Part shown: positions 1-8,977 of the stretch, piece by piece | Layout: the number at the start of each line of letters is the position of its first letter | How positions within the stretch are numbered: the stretch's first letter is position 1 | DNA from: Clostridiales bacterium UBA1234 | GTDB taxonomy: Bacteria; Bacillota; Clostridia; TANB77; UBA1234 | Reading direction: 5' to 3' | Length of the DNA stretch: 64,000 nt | NCBI GenBank assembly: GCA_002308995.1 | Contig: DBWQ01000006.1 | Coordinates: 1 to 64,000 of the forward strand | Made by a program: the position numbers and the translations under genes | The notes under the pieces: generated by a model | The model's input: only the letters and a program-made list of their open reading frames with translations | What the model was told of the DNA's origin: nothing | The model's database searches: none

Positions 1-1679
1 GATACTTCTGTAATTGTTGCTGGTACTACTATTGTTACAGTTGCTGGTACTGTTAGTGTAAATTTATCTGAGCTATCATTTGCATTTGTTGCTGTAAATA
101 CATAGTTTCCTTCATAAGTGCCAGCTGTATTTGCAAATGGTGAAGAATCATTTGCTACTAATTGTACTCCTATATTTTCTCCAGGATTGATGACTGCAGT
201 TGTATCATATCCATATGAAGCAAAAGGTCCATCATCTGTCGGATTGACATTGTTTAAATAAATTGGATTGGTTCCATTATTGGTAATGGTTACTACTTGT
301 ATATGATCTGAAGAACTAAAACCTGCTTCTACACTACCAAAATCTACTGATACTGGATTTGCTGATATTGATGTAGTTGAGGTTGATGAAGTTGGCTCTA
401 CATCATCCGTCCACATACCAAGAGAAGTAGCATTTTGTTGCCAATTAACAAGTTCGGTTCCCGTCATATTCACTGTAACACTAGTAGTTGGGAATGCATA
501 TAAGCTTTGAGATTCATCAGCAACATAGAATAACATTCTTAGTCTATATTTTTCTCCAGCTTCAAAAGTTCCTGTTGCATCTACAAAATCCCATTGACCT
601 TCACCAGTTCTCTTTTGCCACTTAATACTATTAATATAAATAATATCTTTTAAACTTGTATCATCATTAACAGATGCAATGCCAGTAGTCAAAGTAGGTA
701 TCTCTTCTCCTACAACTGGTGCAACATAGTTACTATCTAGCGTAATTTTGGTAATCTTAGTTGTTTCAAACCACTGTGCTGTATACGTTCTATTTCCTGT
801 AGAACCTTTAGTAATTGTTACTTCTTGCGTTGGTTCCGATAAGTCTGTACCTGTCCAACCAACAAAATAAAAATTATTTTTTGCTGGATTGATTAAAGTA
901 ATGTCATTACTTTCGACGGTGTATTCTATAGGATTTACTCCTGAAACTATTCCATCATTTAAATTGTAAGTAATACTATAAGTAATCGGCGTCCATTGAG
1001 CTACTGCTGTCATATCACCTGTAACATCAAATGATTGACTTGCATTATAAATAACATCTCCAATTTTCCATCCAGCAAATTGATAACCTTCCGGAGTTGT
1101 ATAACCATAAGAATCAGGAAGTGCAATTGAACAATTCGTTGGTCCTATTGGCACATTTTCAATTGCTGAAGGAGACTGCCCATTATTTGGGTCAATCGTT
1201 ATGGTGCACTTCGTTTTTGGTGTTTTATATGTTATATAATACCTAATAGTTCCATCACTATATGGAGAGTGCGTCCAGCAGGTTGCTATCATGTCATTAA
1301 TTTTTATTTTATTTAGCATTTCTTCTCGCGTTCCAAATTCATATGAATTCATATCTTTCAATGAAAAGCAAACAAGAATATTATAGTTCGTATCTTCTAA
1401 AAAAGTGTAATCCGCTGATATACTATCACCGAATCCTCCAAGATCACTTACAAATCCTGTGCTCATGGAAATATCATACTTTGAAAATAGTTTATCTGGT
1501 TCTCCAAACACAACCGTTGAAGGATCAAAAACTGGATGTTGCCCTACGACAGGTAATGTAATAGTAGCCGAAGCTTCTGTGATTTTTTCTTTTGCAAATA
1601 CTGTCATACCAAACATCATAGTAAACATCAATGCTAATACTGCCAAAAACATCGTTCTTTTCAATAACTTTTTTGTCAT
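1..1679 (-). CDS. Secreted surface protein with InlB-type repeats (C-terminus cut by window edge)
   Basis: The reading frame starts at ATG 1679 behind a GGGGAGG ribosome site and stays open to base 1, so about 559 residues are visible and the C-terminus is missing. Residues 1-29 form a signal peptide (KKLLKR, a hydrophobic core, then a VFA cleavage site). Two Listeria/Bacteroides-type (InlB B) repeats follow at about 158-229 and 230-302, each ending in a GW...QW pattern. An ASH/choice-of-anchor-like beta domain starts near residue 440 (NPVSVDFGSV). Such proteins are exported and wall- or membrane-anchored, and a sorting or SLH anchor would lie in the missing part. An adhesin role is inference. 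It has its own promoter and a 130-nt leader with hairpins. Confidence 0.8.
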   Translation of the reverse strand, partial: MTKKLLKRTMFLAVLALMFTMMFGMTVFAKEKITEASATITLPVVGQHPVFDPSTVVFGEPDKLFSKYDISMSTGFVSDLGGFGDSISADYTFLEDTNYNILVCFSLKDMNSYEFGTREEMLNKIKINDMIATCWTHSPYSDGTIRYYITYKTPKTKCTITIDPNNGQSPSAIENVPIGPTNCSIALPDSYGYTTPEGYQFAGWKIGDVIYNASQSFDVTGDMTAVAQWTPITYSITYNLNDGIVSGVNPIEYTVESNDITLINPAKNNFYFVGWTGTDLSEPTQEVTITKGSTGNRTYTAQWFETTKITKITLDSNYVAPVVGEEIPTLTTGIASVNDDTSLKDIIYINSIKWQKRTGEGQWDFVDATGTFEAGEKYRLRMLFYVADESQSLYAFPTTSVTVNMTGTELVNWQQNATSLGMWTDDVEPTSSTSTTSISANPVSVDFGSVEAGFSSSDHIQVVTITNNGTNPIYLNNVNPTDDGPFASYGYDTTAVINPGENIGVQLVANDSSPFANTAGTYEGNYVFTATNANDSSDKFTLTVPATVTIVVPATITEV

Positions 1680-1708
1680 TATTTAAAAACCTCCCCTTTC
1701 CATTTGCA

Positions 1709-1759
1709 TTTAAGTGAGAGAATATATCTAATTTATGTCTCATTCTTGTCTCACTTAAA
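1709..1759 (-). promoter_or_regulatory. Leader inverted repeat of the surface protein gene
   Basis: TTTAAGTGAGA (1709-1719) and TCTCACTTAAA (1749-1759) are a perfect 11-bp inverted repeat in the 5' leader, just upstream of the ribosome site. A smaller inverted repeat (TGCCTAC/TAGGCA) sits at about 1781-1797. Together they could fold the leader into two hairpins near the start of translation. The function is unknown. An RNA thermometer-like or protein-binding element is inference. Confidence 0.5.
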
Positions 1760-1813
1760 AGCATAAGAAAAAACTTGAATTTGCCTACATTCTAGGCACA
1801 ACATTTCCTATAT

Positions 1814-1842
1814 ATCATATAATAACAAAGGCAATTTTTCAA
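1814..1842 (-). promoter_or_regulatory. Sigma-A type promoter of the surface protein gene
   Basis: Minus-strand TTGAAA (-35, 1837-1842) lies 17 bp from TATGAT (-10, 1814-1819). It predicts a start near 1807 and a leader of about 130 nt. Confidence 0.55.
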
Positions 1843-1880
1843 GATTTTTATCCATAAAAAGAGGATTATCCATAGGAAAT

Positions 1881-1907
1881 AAAAAAAGAGGCAATTTGCC
1901 TCTTTTT
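1881..1907 (-). terminator. Intrinsic terminator after the NlpC/P60 gene
   Basis: A GAGGCAA/TTGCCTC stem is flanked by A-runs and T-runs, so it can act on either strand. It lies about 50 bp past the stop of the NlpC/P60 gene. Confidence 0.75.
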
Positions 1908-1955
1908 TATATTTCTTTTCTATCTCATTTACTCCACGCAAAAAATTATTTCAAA

Positions 1956-3350
1956 TCATTCTTCTCCATAAAACTTCGAAAAATCATATACTTTCGAAAA
2001 GTATGTGTCATACACAACTTCATGAAATGTATACTTATTTGCACAAAGTCCTTGGTCTCTAAATACTGTATCAGAAACCGTAATTGTTTCATTTTCTAAA
2101 TCGATATCTTCAATGATGCCAACATGTCCCCACCAGGTAATAATGTCGCCGTCTTTGATAATTCCAGATTTTAAAATATCTACTGTTAAATCATATTCTA
2201 CGCCGTAGCCAGGAATCGTGGCATAATGATCATCTGGTCCTGCTCCAATATCTCCTGGATCAAACCCTGCATTATATAATGCAAAGCTCACAAATCCACT
2301 ACAATCAAGTCCATTTGGCCTAATCTTTCCCGTAGATAATTCATTAATTGGTGCGCCCCACATCGCAGGGCCTGCTCTCGAATCTTTGATGGTTTCATAT
2401 TTATCTTCTGATAAATATAATCCCTTTTTATAATAGCGTCCCTCTCCATCACAAGGTCTAGAATAATCATTCTTTTGATATCGACCATTTTCATAAATAT
2501 ATGGAATTCGATATGGAAATTCCATGGTCATAAACTTAGCAACAGCAACGACGGCAGCTCTGGTGCCTTCTCCTGCCTCAGCCACTTTATACTCTAGTAT
2601 TTCATCTAGCAAATGTGCTTCTTCCATGGTAAAGACATTTGCTTTATTTAAAAATGGTTTTTTTTCATCGATTTGTGGAAGTGTGATTAAATCTGTCACG
2701 GTAACAGGAATCTCAACTTTGTGTCCATAGCTATCAGAAACTGTTAATGTAACTTTCCCTGCCTCTAATGCCGTAAGAGTACTTCCTTCCACTTTTAAAA
2801 CAGAAGGATCATCTACCTCTATGCTAACCTCCTTTGATGGGTTTCCTATCCATTTCATCTCCACTTCAAGTTCTTTTTCTTCCCCTTTGGTAAGCATGAT
2901 TTTATTTAAAGTAGTTTTCACATTTAGCTCATAAACAGCACTTAAATAATCTGCAATTTCATACAGTTTTACATGCTGTTTTTCATCTTTCACTTGGATA
3001 TACTTTATATCATCTCTTACTTCTATGGTATTATCCTTAGAAACCAAAGTCCAGTCCGTGATGATTTCGTCCTCTGATAAAACCTGATACCATCGATTCT
3101 TTTTAAGCGTTGGTTCCGTGAAAGAAAAGTGAACAGTAGTATCATCTATACTAACTTTTTGGATTGATAACCCATCCTCTAGATAGTTTGATTCCACAAC
3201 ACCCATAAGTTCATACTTTTGAAAAACGTATGTCGCGCAAATCAAAACCATGATAACAATTAAGATACAAACTATCAAAAGCGTATGTTTTTTAGGTTTA
3301 GGACTAGGATTTTTTTCTTCAACTTCATCTGTTTTTGTTTCTGTGTCCAT
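1956..3350 (-). CDS. Membrane-anchored NlpC/P60-type peptidoglycan hydrolase with bacterial Ig-like domain
   Basis: This 464-residue protein has a charged cytosolic N-terminus, one membrane helix at about 22-44 and an extracellular remainder. Residues about 140-225 resemble a BIG_2 Ig-like domain (LTALEAGKVTLTVSD). The C-terminal part carries the NlpC/P60 signature DCSGFV (catalytic Cys near residue 350) and WWGHVGIIE (catalytic His near 407). Family members cut peptide stems of peptidoglycan, typically the D-Glu-(meso-Dpm/Lys) bond. The ATG has a good ribosome site (AAGGAGG) and a strong promoter precedes it, with a terminator behind, so it is a single-gene unit. Substrate specificity cannot be read from the sequence. 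Confidence 0.82.
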   Translation of the reverse strand: MDTETKTDEVEEKNPSPKPKKHTLLIVCILIVIMVLICATYVFQKYELMGVVESNYLEDGLSIQKVSIDDTTVHFSFTEPTLKKNRWYQVLSEDEIITDWTLVSKDNTIEVRDDIKYIQVKDEKQHVKLYEIADYLSAVYELNVKTTLNKIMLTKGEEKELEVEMKWIGNPSKEVSIEVDDPSVLKVEGSTLTALEAGKVTLTVSDSYGHKVEIPVTVTDLITLPQIDEKKPFLNKANVFTMEEAHLLDEILEYKVAEAGEGTRAAVVAVAKFMTMEFPYRIPYIYENGRYQKNDYSRPCDGEGRYYKKGLYLSEDKYETIKDSRAGPAMWGAPINELSTGKIRPNGLDCSGFVSFALYNAGFDPGDIGAGPDDHYATIPGYGVEYDLTVDILKSGIIKDGDIITWWGHVGIIEDIDLENETITVSDTVFRDQGLCANKYTFHEVVYDTYFSKVYDFSKFYGEE

Positions 3351-3389
3351 ATTGCCTCCTTAACGACATTTCATACTCTTATCATAAAT

Positions 3390-3418
3390 GTTATATCAGT
3401 TTTATTAAATTATGTCAA
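3390..3418 (-). promoter_or_regulatory. Sigma-A promoter of the NlpC/P60 gene
   Basis: Perfect minus-strand TTGACA (3413-3418), a 17-bp spacer and TATAAC (3390-3395). Confidence 0.65.
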
Positions 3419-3435
3419 GTAAATGTCAAAAAATA

Positions 3436-3474
3436 ACATCCATAGACTTGAGAAACCCTCATGTCTATGGATGT
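3436..3474 (-). terminator. Intrinsic terminator after the CotH-SLH gene
   Basis: ACATCCATAGAC pairs with GTCTATGGATGT, with a second TGAG/CTCA step inside. On the minus strand the stem is followed by TTATTTTTT. It starts only 8 bp after the stop codon. Confidence 0.85.
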
Positions 3475-3481
3475 CTATATC

Positions 3482-6262
3482 TTATTTAAAGGTTTCTACA
3501 CATCTTAAGCTAGTAGCAATTGCTTCTTCGATTTTAGCATTTCCTAACGGTGAAAATACATTCTCTCCCGTACCTTTTAAAATCTCTTTGCTTGCCATAA
3601 AGTAAACTCCAGATTTTGCCCACTTACCAATTCTTCTATCATCTACAAATTGAGAAACTTGTTCTAAATTGACTTTTGTATCAATTCCCGCTTTTTCTAA
3701 GCTTCTTGCTATCATGGTTGCCATTTGCTCTCTTGTAATCTGTCTGTCTGGCGTAAAAGTATTAGCCGATGTTCCGTTGGTAATTCCTAAACCATATGCT
3801 TTTAAGACATTTGCATCACTAGTATCAATGAATGGATTTTTAGATGGTAGTTCTGCTTTTTTGCCACTTATTTTTTCGTATAGCTTCACTGCAACTGCTG
3901 CAAATTGAGTTCTATCAATAGGCTGTGTAAAATCTTTATTTCTTAAGATTTCTGGTATTATGCCAAGTTCAGTAGCTTTTTTCATTTCTTCATCTGCCCA
4001 ATCATCTATTTTGCTCCAAATAGGTGATTTATCATTTTGATTGGAGCCAGAAGTCGTTTGACGATTGGATGGAACCACATTCACTGTTACATCTTTTTCA
4101 AAGATTGTTTTGTCACTAACACTACTATACACTTCCAGTTGAATCGTCGTTGTTCCTGGTTTTAATCCAATAAATGATTTACATGTTGTCGAAACTTCTA
4201 CCATTTCATCGTTTTCGGCACGGCAATCAATATCAATATACGTATTTGGATCTAATGGCTCATTAGGAAGAAGATGCCAAACAATCTGGGCTGTTTCTCC
4301 TACCTCAATCGTATATTCCTCTTGTTCAATCACAAAATCTGTTGGCTCATCAATCGTTTGCCTATCAGAGTCATAAACATGAAGCAAATAAGATTGACTT
4401 ACTCCATTATATAACGTTGCTGTAATAGTAGTTTCGCCAACTGCAAGAAGCTGAACAATTCCCTCTTCTACTGTAGCAACTTCTTCATTAGAAGATTTCC
4501 AAATCAAACTATTTCTTAGCACCTCATCGTATTCGGAAGGATACAAACTAACAGATAGAGAGTCATAAATGCTATCTTCAAGAGGCATCCATACTTCATG
4601 CGTAGAAAAATACATAGAAACCTCACCGGCTATTTCTTCTATGCTAACAAATTCTGGCACAAAAGTAGTATGACGATTGATTCTCTCTGCATAAATACTC
4701 TTACCAGTTTCTTTGTTCACCCATTGTTTAAATAGATAACCCTCTTTGATTGGATGAATATCTACATCAAAAATATAAGAATTTCCACGAACAGTTTCTT
4801 GTTTCTCAATGTTACCATCCACTTCAAAAGAAACCGTAAAATAAACATCGCCTACTTCATCAATATGTTCATTAAACCACTGTCTTCGATAATCTAGTAC
4901 ACTACGAAGGGTTTCAATTTCAGCATCGTAATTTACTTTTTCGTAATAAAACACATCTCCCCAAATGGCGTCGTTTGCATTCCAAGCATGTTTTTGTCTT
5001 TCCTTATATTGATCTAAAATACCACCCATCTTTGTGATTTCTTCGATTTTTTTGTCCATCACCTTCCAACGCTCTTGAATCATCTTACTTAGCAATGGGT
5101 CATTCGTGCGAAGTCTATCCACCCAAGAAAAAGCTTGTGCGTTATTAAATCCAGTGGTTAACGTTGGTTCATCTTTAGCAAAATCAAAAAAGATTAAATC
5201 AAAATCCCAAAGTGGTCCCCAATATAACTTATCATTAGGCTTTTTATACCAATAATTACTAGAAGTTTTAAAGGCATCATAATTGACTAAAAACTCCTGC
5301 ATTAGCCATACATTCGCCATAGATTCAAAATCCATCAAACTCGCAAGTTGATTGTGTGTTTCTTCATCAATCGTATCATGGCTCATAATGATGTCATCTA
5401 TTTGTTCCACATAGTTTCTAATATACTCTCTTTGACTTTTTTGTGCTTCTGTTAAATCTTCATTTTCAAAATAGGGGTTTTCATTGATAAATTGTACTCC
5501 ACTCTTTTTCACTTCAAACACAGTACTTCTAGATTCATCATAATCTTGGCTATCATAATATAAAGAAATTAAATAGCCACCTGTAATATCCTCTACAGAG
5601 TCTTCTTTTAACTCTGGAATATCCACTCGATTTTTCCCAATATCCGTTAGCTCTGTCATGTAATAACTACCTAAATACTTTTGTCCACTTTCACTGCCAA
5701 TCATAATTACATCAACAGGAACCATTTTAACTGTAAATTCTAATCCCATTTGATTTCCAAGCCACATGGCAATGGCATTATTCAACTGCGTTTTATCCAT
5801 GGCATTAGCAAGTAACCCCCACTCTTTATTCTCACCCATACCAAGGATATCTTGTTTTTTATCAAATTTAATTTTGTAAGGTTTTTTAGGAAGTGCCCAT
5901 GTGCTATTTCCCCTACCTCTAATATAGCTAAGTTTTACTTCTCCACTTGGAATACTATTAGAACCATATTCACTTTGGAATCCGTCAGGTAGTACCATTT
6001 CAAAAGTTCCCACACACCTAACCGAATGATCTACACTTTGCTTCATATCCTCAATCTTTCCATACACATGGCTATCATCATCCGCTAAAGCTTGAGAAAT
6101 TGCTTCTTCACTTTCATCCACTCTAAGAATAACAAGTGGGATTTCATTTTGAGGAACTAAATCATCCTCGTAAGCTTCTGCTAAAACTTGTGTACTACCA
6201 AACAATAGAATGCTAAGTACCATCATTACTCCATACAAATTCCATTTTTGTAAATTCTTCAT
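3482..6262 (-). CDS. CotH-kinase family surface protein with InlB repeat, Ig-like domains and SLH repeats
   Basis: This 926-residue secreted protein has a signal peptide at 1-28 (QVLA cleavage). Residues about 40-440 match the CotH protein-kinase family: RGRGNSTW, KKPYKIKF, the QLNNAIAMWL region and the hallmark WGPLWDFD. An InlB-type repeat (about 505-570), two Ig-like segments (about 575-755) and three SLH motifs (about 770-925; DRTQFAAVAVKLYE, TREQMATMIARSLE) follow. CotH in Bacillus is an atypical Ser/Thr kinase of spore-coat proteins. SLH repeats instead anchor proteins to the secondary cell-wall polymer, so this copy is probably displayed on the vegetative envelope. Kinase activity is inferred from family membership only. 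It has its own promoter and terminator. Confidence 0.88.
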   Translation of the reverse strand: MKNLQKWNLYGVMMVLSILLFGSTQVLAEAYEDDLVPQNEIPLVILRVDESEEAISQALADDDSHVYGKIEDMKQSVDHSVRCVGTFEMVLPDGFQSEYGSNSIPSGEVKLSYIRGRGNSTWALPKKPYKIKFDKKQDILGMGENKEWGLLANAMDKTQLNNAIAMWLGNQMGLEFTVKMVPVDVIMIGSESGQKYLGSYYMTELTDIGKNRVDIPELKEDSVEDITGGYLISLYYDSQDYDESRSTVFEVKKSGVQFINENPYFENEDLTEAQKSQREYIRNYVEQIDDIIMSHDTIDEETHNQLASLMDFESMANVWLMQEFLVNYDAFKTSSNYWYKKPNDKLYWGPLWDFDLIFFDFAKDEPTLTTGFNNAQAFSWVDRLRTNDPLLSKMIQERWKVMDKKIEEITKMGGILDQYKERQKHAWNANDAIWGDVFYYEKVNYDAEIETLRSVLDYRRQWFNEHIDEVGDVYFTVSFEVDGNIEKQETVRGNSYIFDVDIHPIKEGYLFKQWVNKETGKSIYAERINRHTTFVPEFVSIEEIAGEVSMYFSTHEVWMPLEDSIYDSLSVSLYPSEYDEVLRNSLIWKSSNEEVATVEEGIVQLLAVGETTITATLYNGVSQSYLLHVYDSDRQTIDEPTDFVIEQEEYTIEVGETAQIVWHLLPNEPLDPNTYIDIDCRAENDEMVEVSTTCKSFIGLKPGTTTIQLEVYSSVSDKTIFEKDVTVNVVPSNRQTTSGSNQNDKSPIWSKIDDWADEEMKKATELGIIPEILRNKDFTQPIDRTQFAAVAVKLYEKISGKKAELPSKNPFIDTSDANVLKAYGLGITNGTSANTFTPDRQITREQMATMIARSLEKAGIDTKVNLEQVSQFVDDRRIGKWAKSGVYFMASKEILKGTGENVFSPLGNAKIEEAIATSLRCVETFK

Positions 6263-6394
6263 TCTCTAAAACTCCTAACCAATTGGATTTTCACTTCTTA
6301 CTCTTTTTTTGTAACATTATGACTTTTGTACATCTCGCAGCCATTACTAATATTTCTTCTACTTACCCATAAAACGATATTGTAAGACAAATCT

Positions 6395-6423
6395 ATTTTA
6401 TCCTATCATAATCAAGATTGCAA
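6395..6423 (-). promoter_or_regulatory. Sigma-A type promoter of the CotH-SLH gene
   Basis: Minus-strand TTGCAA (6418-6423), a 17-bp spacer and TAAAAT (6395-6400). The leader is about 125 nt. Confidence 0.5.
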
Positions 6424-6435
6424 CCAAATAAAATA

Positions 6436-6463
6436 ATAGACTTGGGGATGTTCCCAAGTCTAT
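6436..6463 (-). terminator. Intrinsic terminator after the DUF3221-like lipoprotein gene
   Basis: ATAGACTTGGG/CCCAAGTCTAT is an 11-bp stem followed on the minus strand by ATTTTATTTGG, 25 bp past the stop. Confidence 0.8.
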
Positions 6464-6487
6464 ATAAGTTACCAAATCTATGCTATT

Positions 6488-7732
6488 CTATTCTGCCTCT
6501 TTTGGAAAACGAAACGTTGTCATAAATACATCTTCTTCGCCATCTTTGATAAGCTTAAAAGTCCAGTACGTATAGTTGTGTACTTCACCTGGCATTAGTT
6601 CTAATGGTTCTTCCGCAAGCACAGCTTGATAATCCCCATCATACTCTTTTTCCACTATTTCTTGTGAGCCAAATTGATCCTTAGTCGTATCTCTTGTGAC
6701 AAGATATCCTGCTTCTGGGCCACCATATTTGATGGTAGTGGTGATAGGGTCTCCTTCGATGGTATAAGCAATGATTGTGATATAGTCATTAATTCCATTT
6801 TGAACATGATCAATAAACTTTTTGATACGAGTTTCATTTTGCTTATCTTGTTCGTCATCTTTTCCATTCTTGATTATCAAAGTGTCACTCTCTTCATAAG
6901 CTGAACCTTTGGAAACTCCTTCTGGAAATTGTGCATCAAATGAGGTAACATCTTCTAAATCACTATTTTTTACTTCTGCCATCAAGAACCATCCAGCCAT
7001 GTCCTCGGTATATACATCTGGATGATTGGTTTGTGAAATGATAAAAATCAAAGTGCCATTTTCTTTTTTAACATCGCTAATCGTAAATCGAAAAGACCCA
7101 CTACCTGCTTCTTTATAGGCTAAGAATAAGGTGTTTTCTTCAAAAAATGTGTCATCATAGTTTGTAATGGCCTCTTCAAACGATGGCATTTCGTCATAGC
7201 CATAGCTTAAAGAAAAGGTATCTTGATATTCATTTTGAAATGCTTCAAGCTCAGCTTTTGATTCAAACTTTAAAAGTGGCATACGTGGAACATCACTAAA
7301 CACCATCTTACTTACGTTCAAACACTTATTAGTTAAAAGCCCACCAAAGTTTTCTGCCCAATTGGCATACACCACCGTAACAGGAACCTCTAGCAGAGAG
7401 GTTTGCTCTTCGTCATCAATTAACGTTCTTAAAGTAATTGCTGTTACTTGTGCTGGATATGTTTCAGCAATATTTCCATCATATTCAATTTCTACTAAAG
7501 TGCCTACTGGGAACGCTGGTGGATTTAACTCTGGCATACTAGGAAGTGCAACGCTGATTTTATCCGCAGAGCGCCTGATGTCTTCCCCTTCTAATGGTTC
7601 CACAAGAATGGAACTATCGTATTTTTCAATGACTCTCCCTTTAAAGGTATACGTGCTCACCTTTTCCTTGCCACATCCAGCTAAACTCACGATAAGAAGT
7701 AGGCCGACTATAATGAATACAATTCTTTTCAT
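6488..7732 (-). CDS. Lipoprotein with OB-like (DUF3221-like) N-terminal domain
   Basis: I place the start at ATG 7732, not at the upstream in-frame GTG (7774). From 7732 the protein begins MKRIVFIIVGLLL with lipobox SLAGC, and AAAGG sits 9 nt upstream. The mature protein of about 395 residues is therefore lipid-anchored outside the membrane. Residues about 25-105 (YTFKGRVIEKYDSSILVEP) resemble the small OB-like domain DUF3221. A middle segment with LFLAYKEAGSGSFRF resembles the protease-complex-associated PrcB-type fold, which is a weak resemblance. No catalytic motif is visible and the function is unknown. A TTGACA promoter lies about 100 nt upstream. Confidence 0.72.
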   Translation of the reverse strand: MKRIVFIIVGLLLIVSLAGCGKEKVSTYTFKGRVIEKYDSSILVEPLEGEDIRRSADKISVALPSMPELNPPAFPVGTLVEIEYDGNIAETYPAQVTAITLRTLIDDEEQTSLLEVPVTVVYANWAENFGGLLTNKCLNVSKMVFSDVPRMPLLKFESKAELEAFQNEYQDTFSLSYGYDEMPSFEEAITNYDDTFFEENTLFLAYKEAGSGSFRFTISDVKKENGTLIFIISQTNHPDVYTEDMAGWFLMAEVKNSDLEDVTSFDAQFPEGVSKGSAYEESDTLIIKNGKDDEQDKQNETRIKKFIDHVQNGINDYITIIAYTIEGDPITTTIKYGGPEAGYLVTRDTTKDQFGSQEIVEKEYDGDYQAVLAEEPLELMPGEVHNYTYWTFKLIKDGEEDVFMTTFRFPKEAE

Positions 7733-7836
7733 ATTTTCACAACCTTTCTGTCTATTAGACAATTCTCGTGCCAAAAAGTCTCACTTGGTATTTGGCTAAA
7801 ACAACCTCCTTTTTGATAAAAGATATCTTCAGCCAC

Positions 7837-7865
7837 AATATACCATGAACTCATCAATATGTCAA
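7837..7865 (-). promoter_or_regulatory. Sigma-A promoter of the DUF3221-like lipoprotein gene
   Basis: Perfect minus-strand TTGACA (7860-7865), a 17-bp spacer and TATATT (7837-7842). The leader of about 98 nt holds an unused-looking AAAGGAGG. Confidence 0.65.
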
Positions 7866-7919
7866 CGAACGTCATTTAAGGATTACAATAGTAATTAACT
7901 TTAATGTAAAAGCCCTCTA

Positions 7920-8420
7920 TCAAATTACCATGATAAGTCCCCCCACCAACACTGATGGAATGACTGCAAACACAATGCCTGGAAATAACATTCCTTTTAA
8001 GTGAAACCACTTTTGATGATACGCTTTATCCATATGCTCAGTTCCTTCTAGTCTAAACATTTTTAAATTTGCAAATACCACCCAATCAAGAAATAAGGTA
8101 TCATATAAACCTATCCACGCCATTAAACCAAAAGTAAGAATAAACCCTTGCCAAAAGGTTTTTGCACCTGCCAAATAGCTACAGGTAAATAATATTAATG
8201 TAAATATCATTAAAGCGACTGATTTTGTTAGAATGACTTTAGGAGATTTCCCCGATACATCCACTCTTTCATGTGTTTTAAAGTATTCATCTTGAATATC
8301 TTTTGGATAATTAAAAATCCATGCTGGTGTATGTTTATATTTCTTACCCATCACAAAAACACTAATAGTGAAAATGATAGCAAATATAACTGCTTCAACG
8401 ATAATGATTGATAATTCCAT
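7920..8420 (-). CDS. Four-helix integral membrane protein of unknown function
   Basis: This 166-residue protein starts at an ATG with an AGGAAAAGG ribosome site. Membrane helices can be drawn at about 4-24, 66-84, 90-110 and 145-165. The loop between helices 1 and 2 carries a conserved-looking WIFNYPKDIQDEY. I do not recognise a named family, and no charged or metal-binding motif suggests transport. It stands between a lipoprotein gene and a DUF3592 gene with a terminator upstream (8449-8477), so it is probably its own unit. Confidence 0.65.
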   Translation of the reverse strand: MELSIIIVEAVIFAIIFTISVFVMGKKYKHTPAWIFNYPKDIQDEYFKTHERVDVSGKSPKVILTKSVALMIFTLILFTCSYLAGAKTFWQGFILTFGLMAWIGLYDTLFLDWVVFANLKMFRLEGTEHMDKAYHQKWFHLKGMLFPGIVFAVIPSVLVGGLIMVI

Positions 8421-8448
8421 CCTTTTCCTCCTAAAATACCATTTTTCA

Positions 8449-8477
8449 AAAAAGCATAAGATTTCCTTATGCTTTTT
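8449..8477 (-). terminator. Intrinsic terminator after the DUF3592 gene
   Basis: AAAAAGCATAAG/CTTATGCTTTTT is a 12-bp stem with a 5-nt loop and T-rich flanks, 17 bp past the DUF3592 stop. Confidence 0.82.
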
Positions 8478-8494
8478 CTTTTCAAATTAAACTC

Positions 8495-8911
8495 TTAATA
8501 ACTGTTCCATTGCCTTTTCAAAACTCCAATAGCAAACACCAATATTCCTCCCACAAGAAAAGCAATTCCCATAATACTATTTGATTTTTCGCCTTGAATC
8601 ACATATTCTGATACTTGATTTGGGTTATACAATATGGTAATGGATTGCCCCACTACAAATTTATTTTTGTTTCCAAAACCAGTCGTATATTGAGACTCAA
8701 TTGTTTGTCCTTCCGCTTGATATGAAATAACCGGGAAATAGGTGTAATGATAGCTTCCCTCTTCATACTCTCTTTCTTCAACGATATTGACTACTTTACC
8801 AGGTACTTCAACGGTGCATCGTTTCATTTTTTGACTATTGCTCCTCAATAAAAATAATCCAACACCCGCAAACAAAATGCCAATTAAAATAACCACGATT
8901 TTTCTTCCCAT
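8495..8911 (-). CDS. DUF3592-type membrane protein
   Basis: This 138-residue protein has a helix at each end (about 5-22 and 112-130) around an extracytoplasmic beta-rich core. The core carries the family pattern YFPVISYQAEG then YNPNQVSEYVI. That layout and the 'length ... YxPVxxY ... YNPxxP' wording fit DUF3592, a widespread family of unknown function. The start ATG has a GGGGGAAAATAGC ribosome site. No operon partner is obvious. Confidence 0.75.
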   Translation of the reverse strand: MGRKIVVILIGILFAGVGLFLLRSNSQKMKRCTVEVPGKVVNIVEEREYEEGSYHYTYFPVISYQAEGQTIESQYTTGFGNKNKFVVGQSITILYNPNQVSEYVIQGEKSNSIMGIAFLVGGILVFAIGVLKRQWNSY

Positions 8912-8977
8912 GCTATTTTCCCCCTTAGCGATGTTTTTTAAAAAGAATGTTTGTCAATCGGACAATTGATGATTTTA

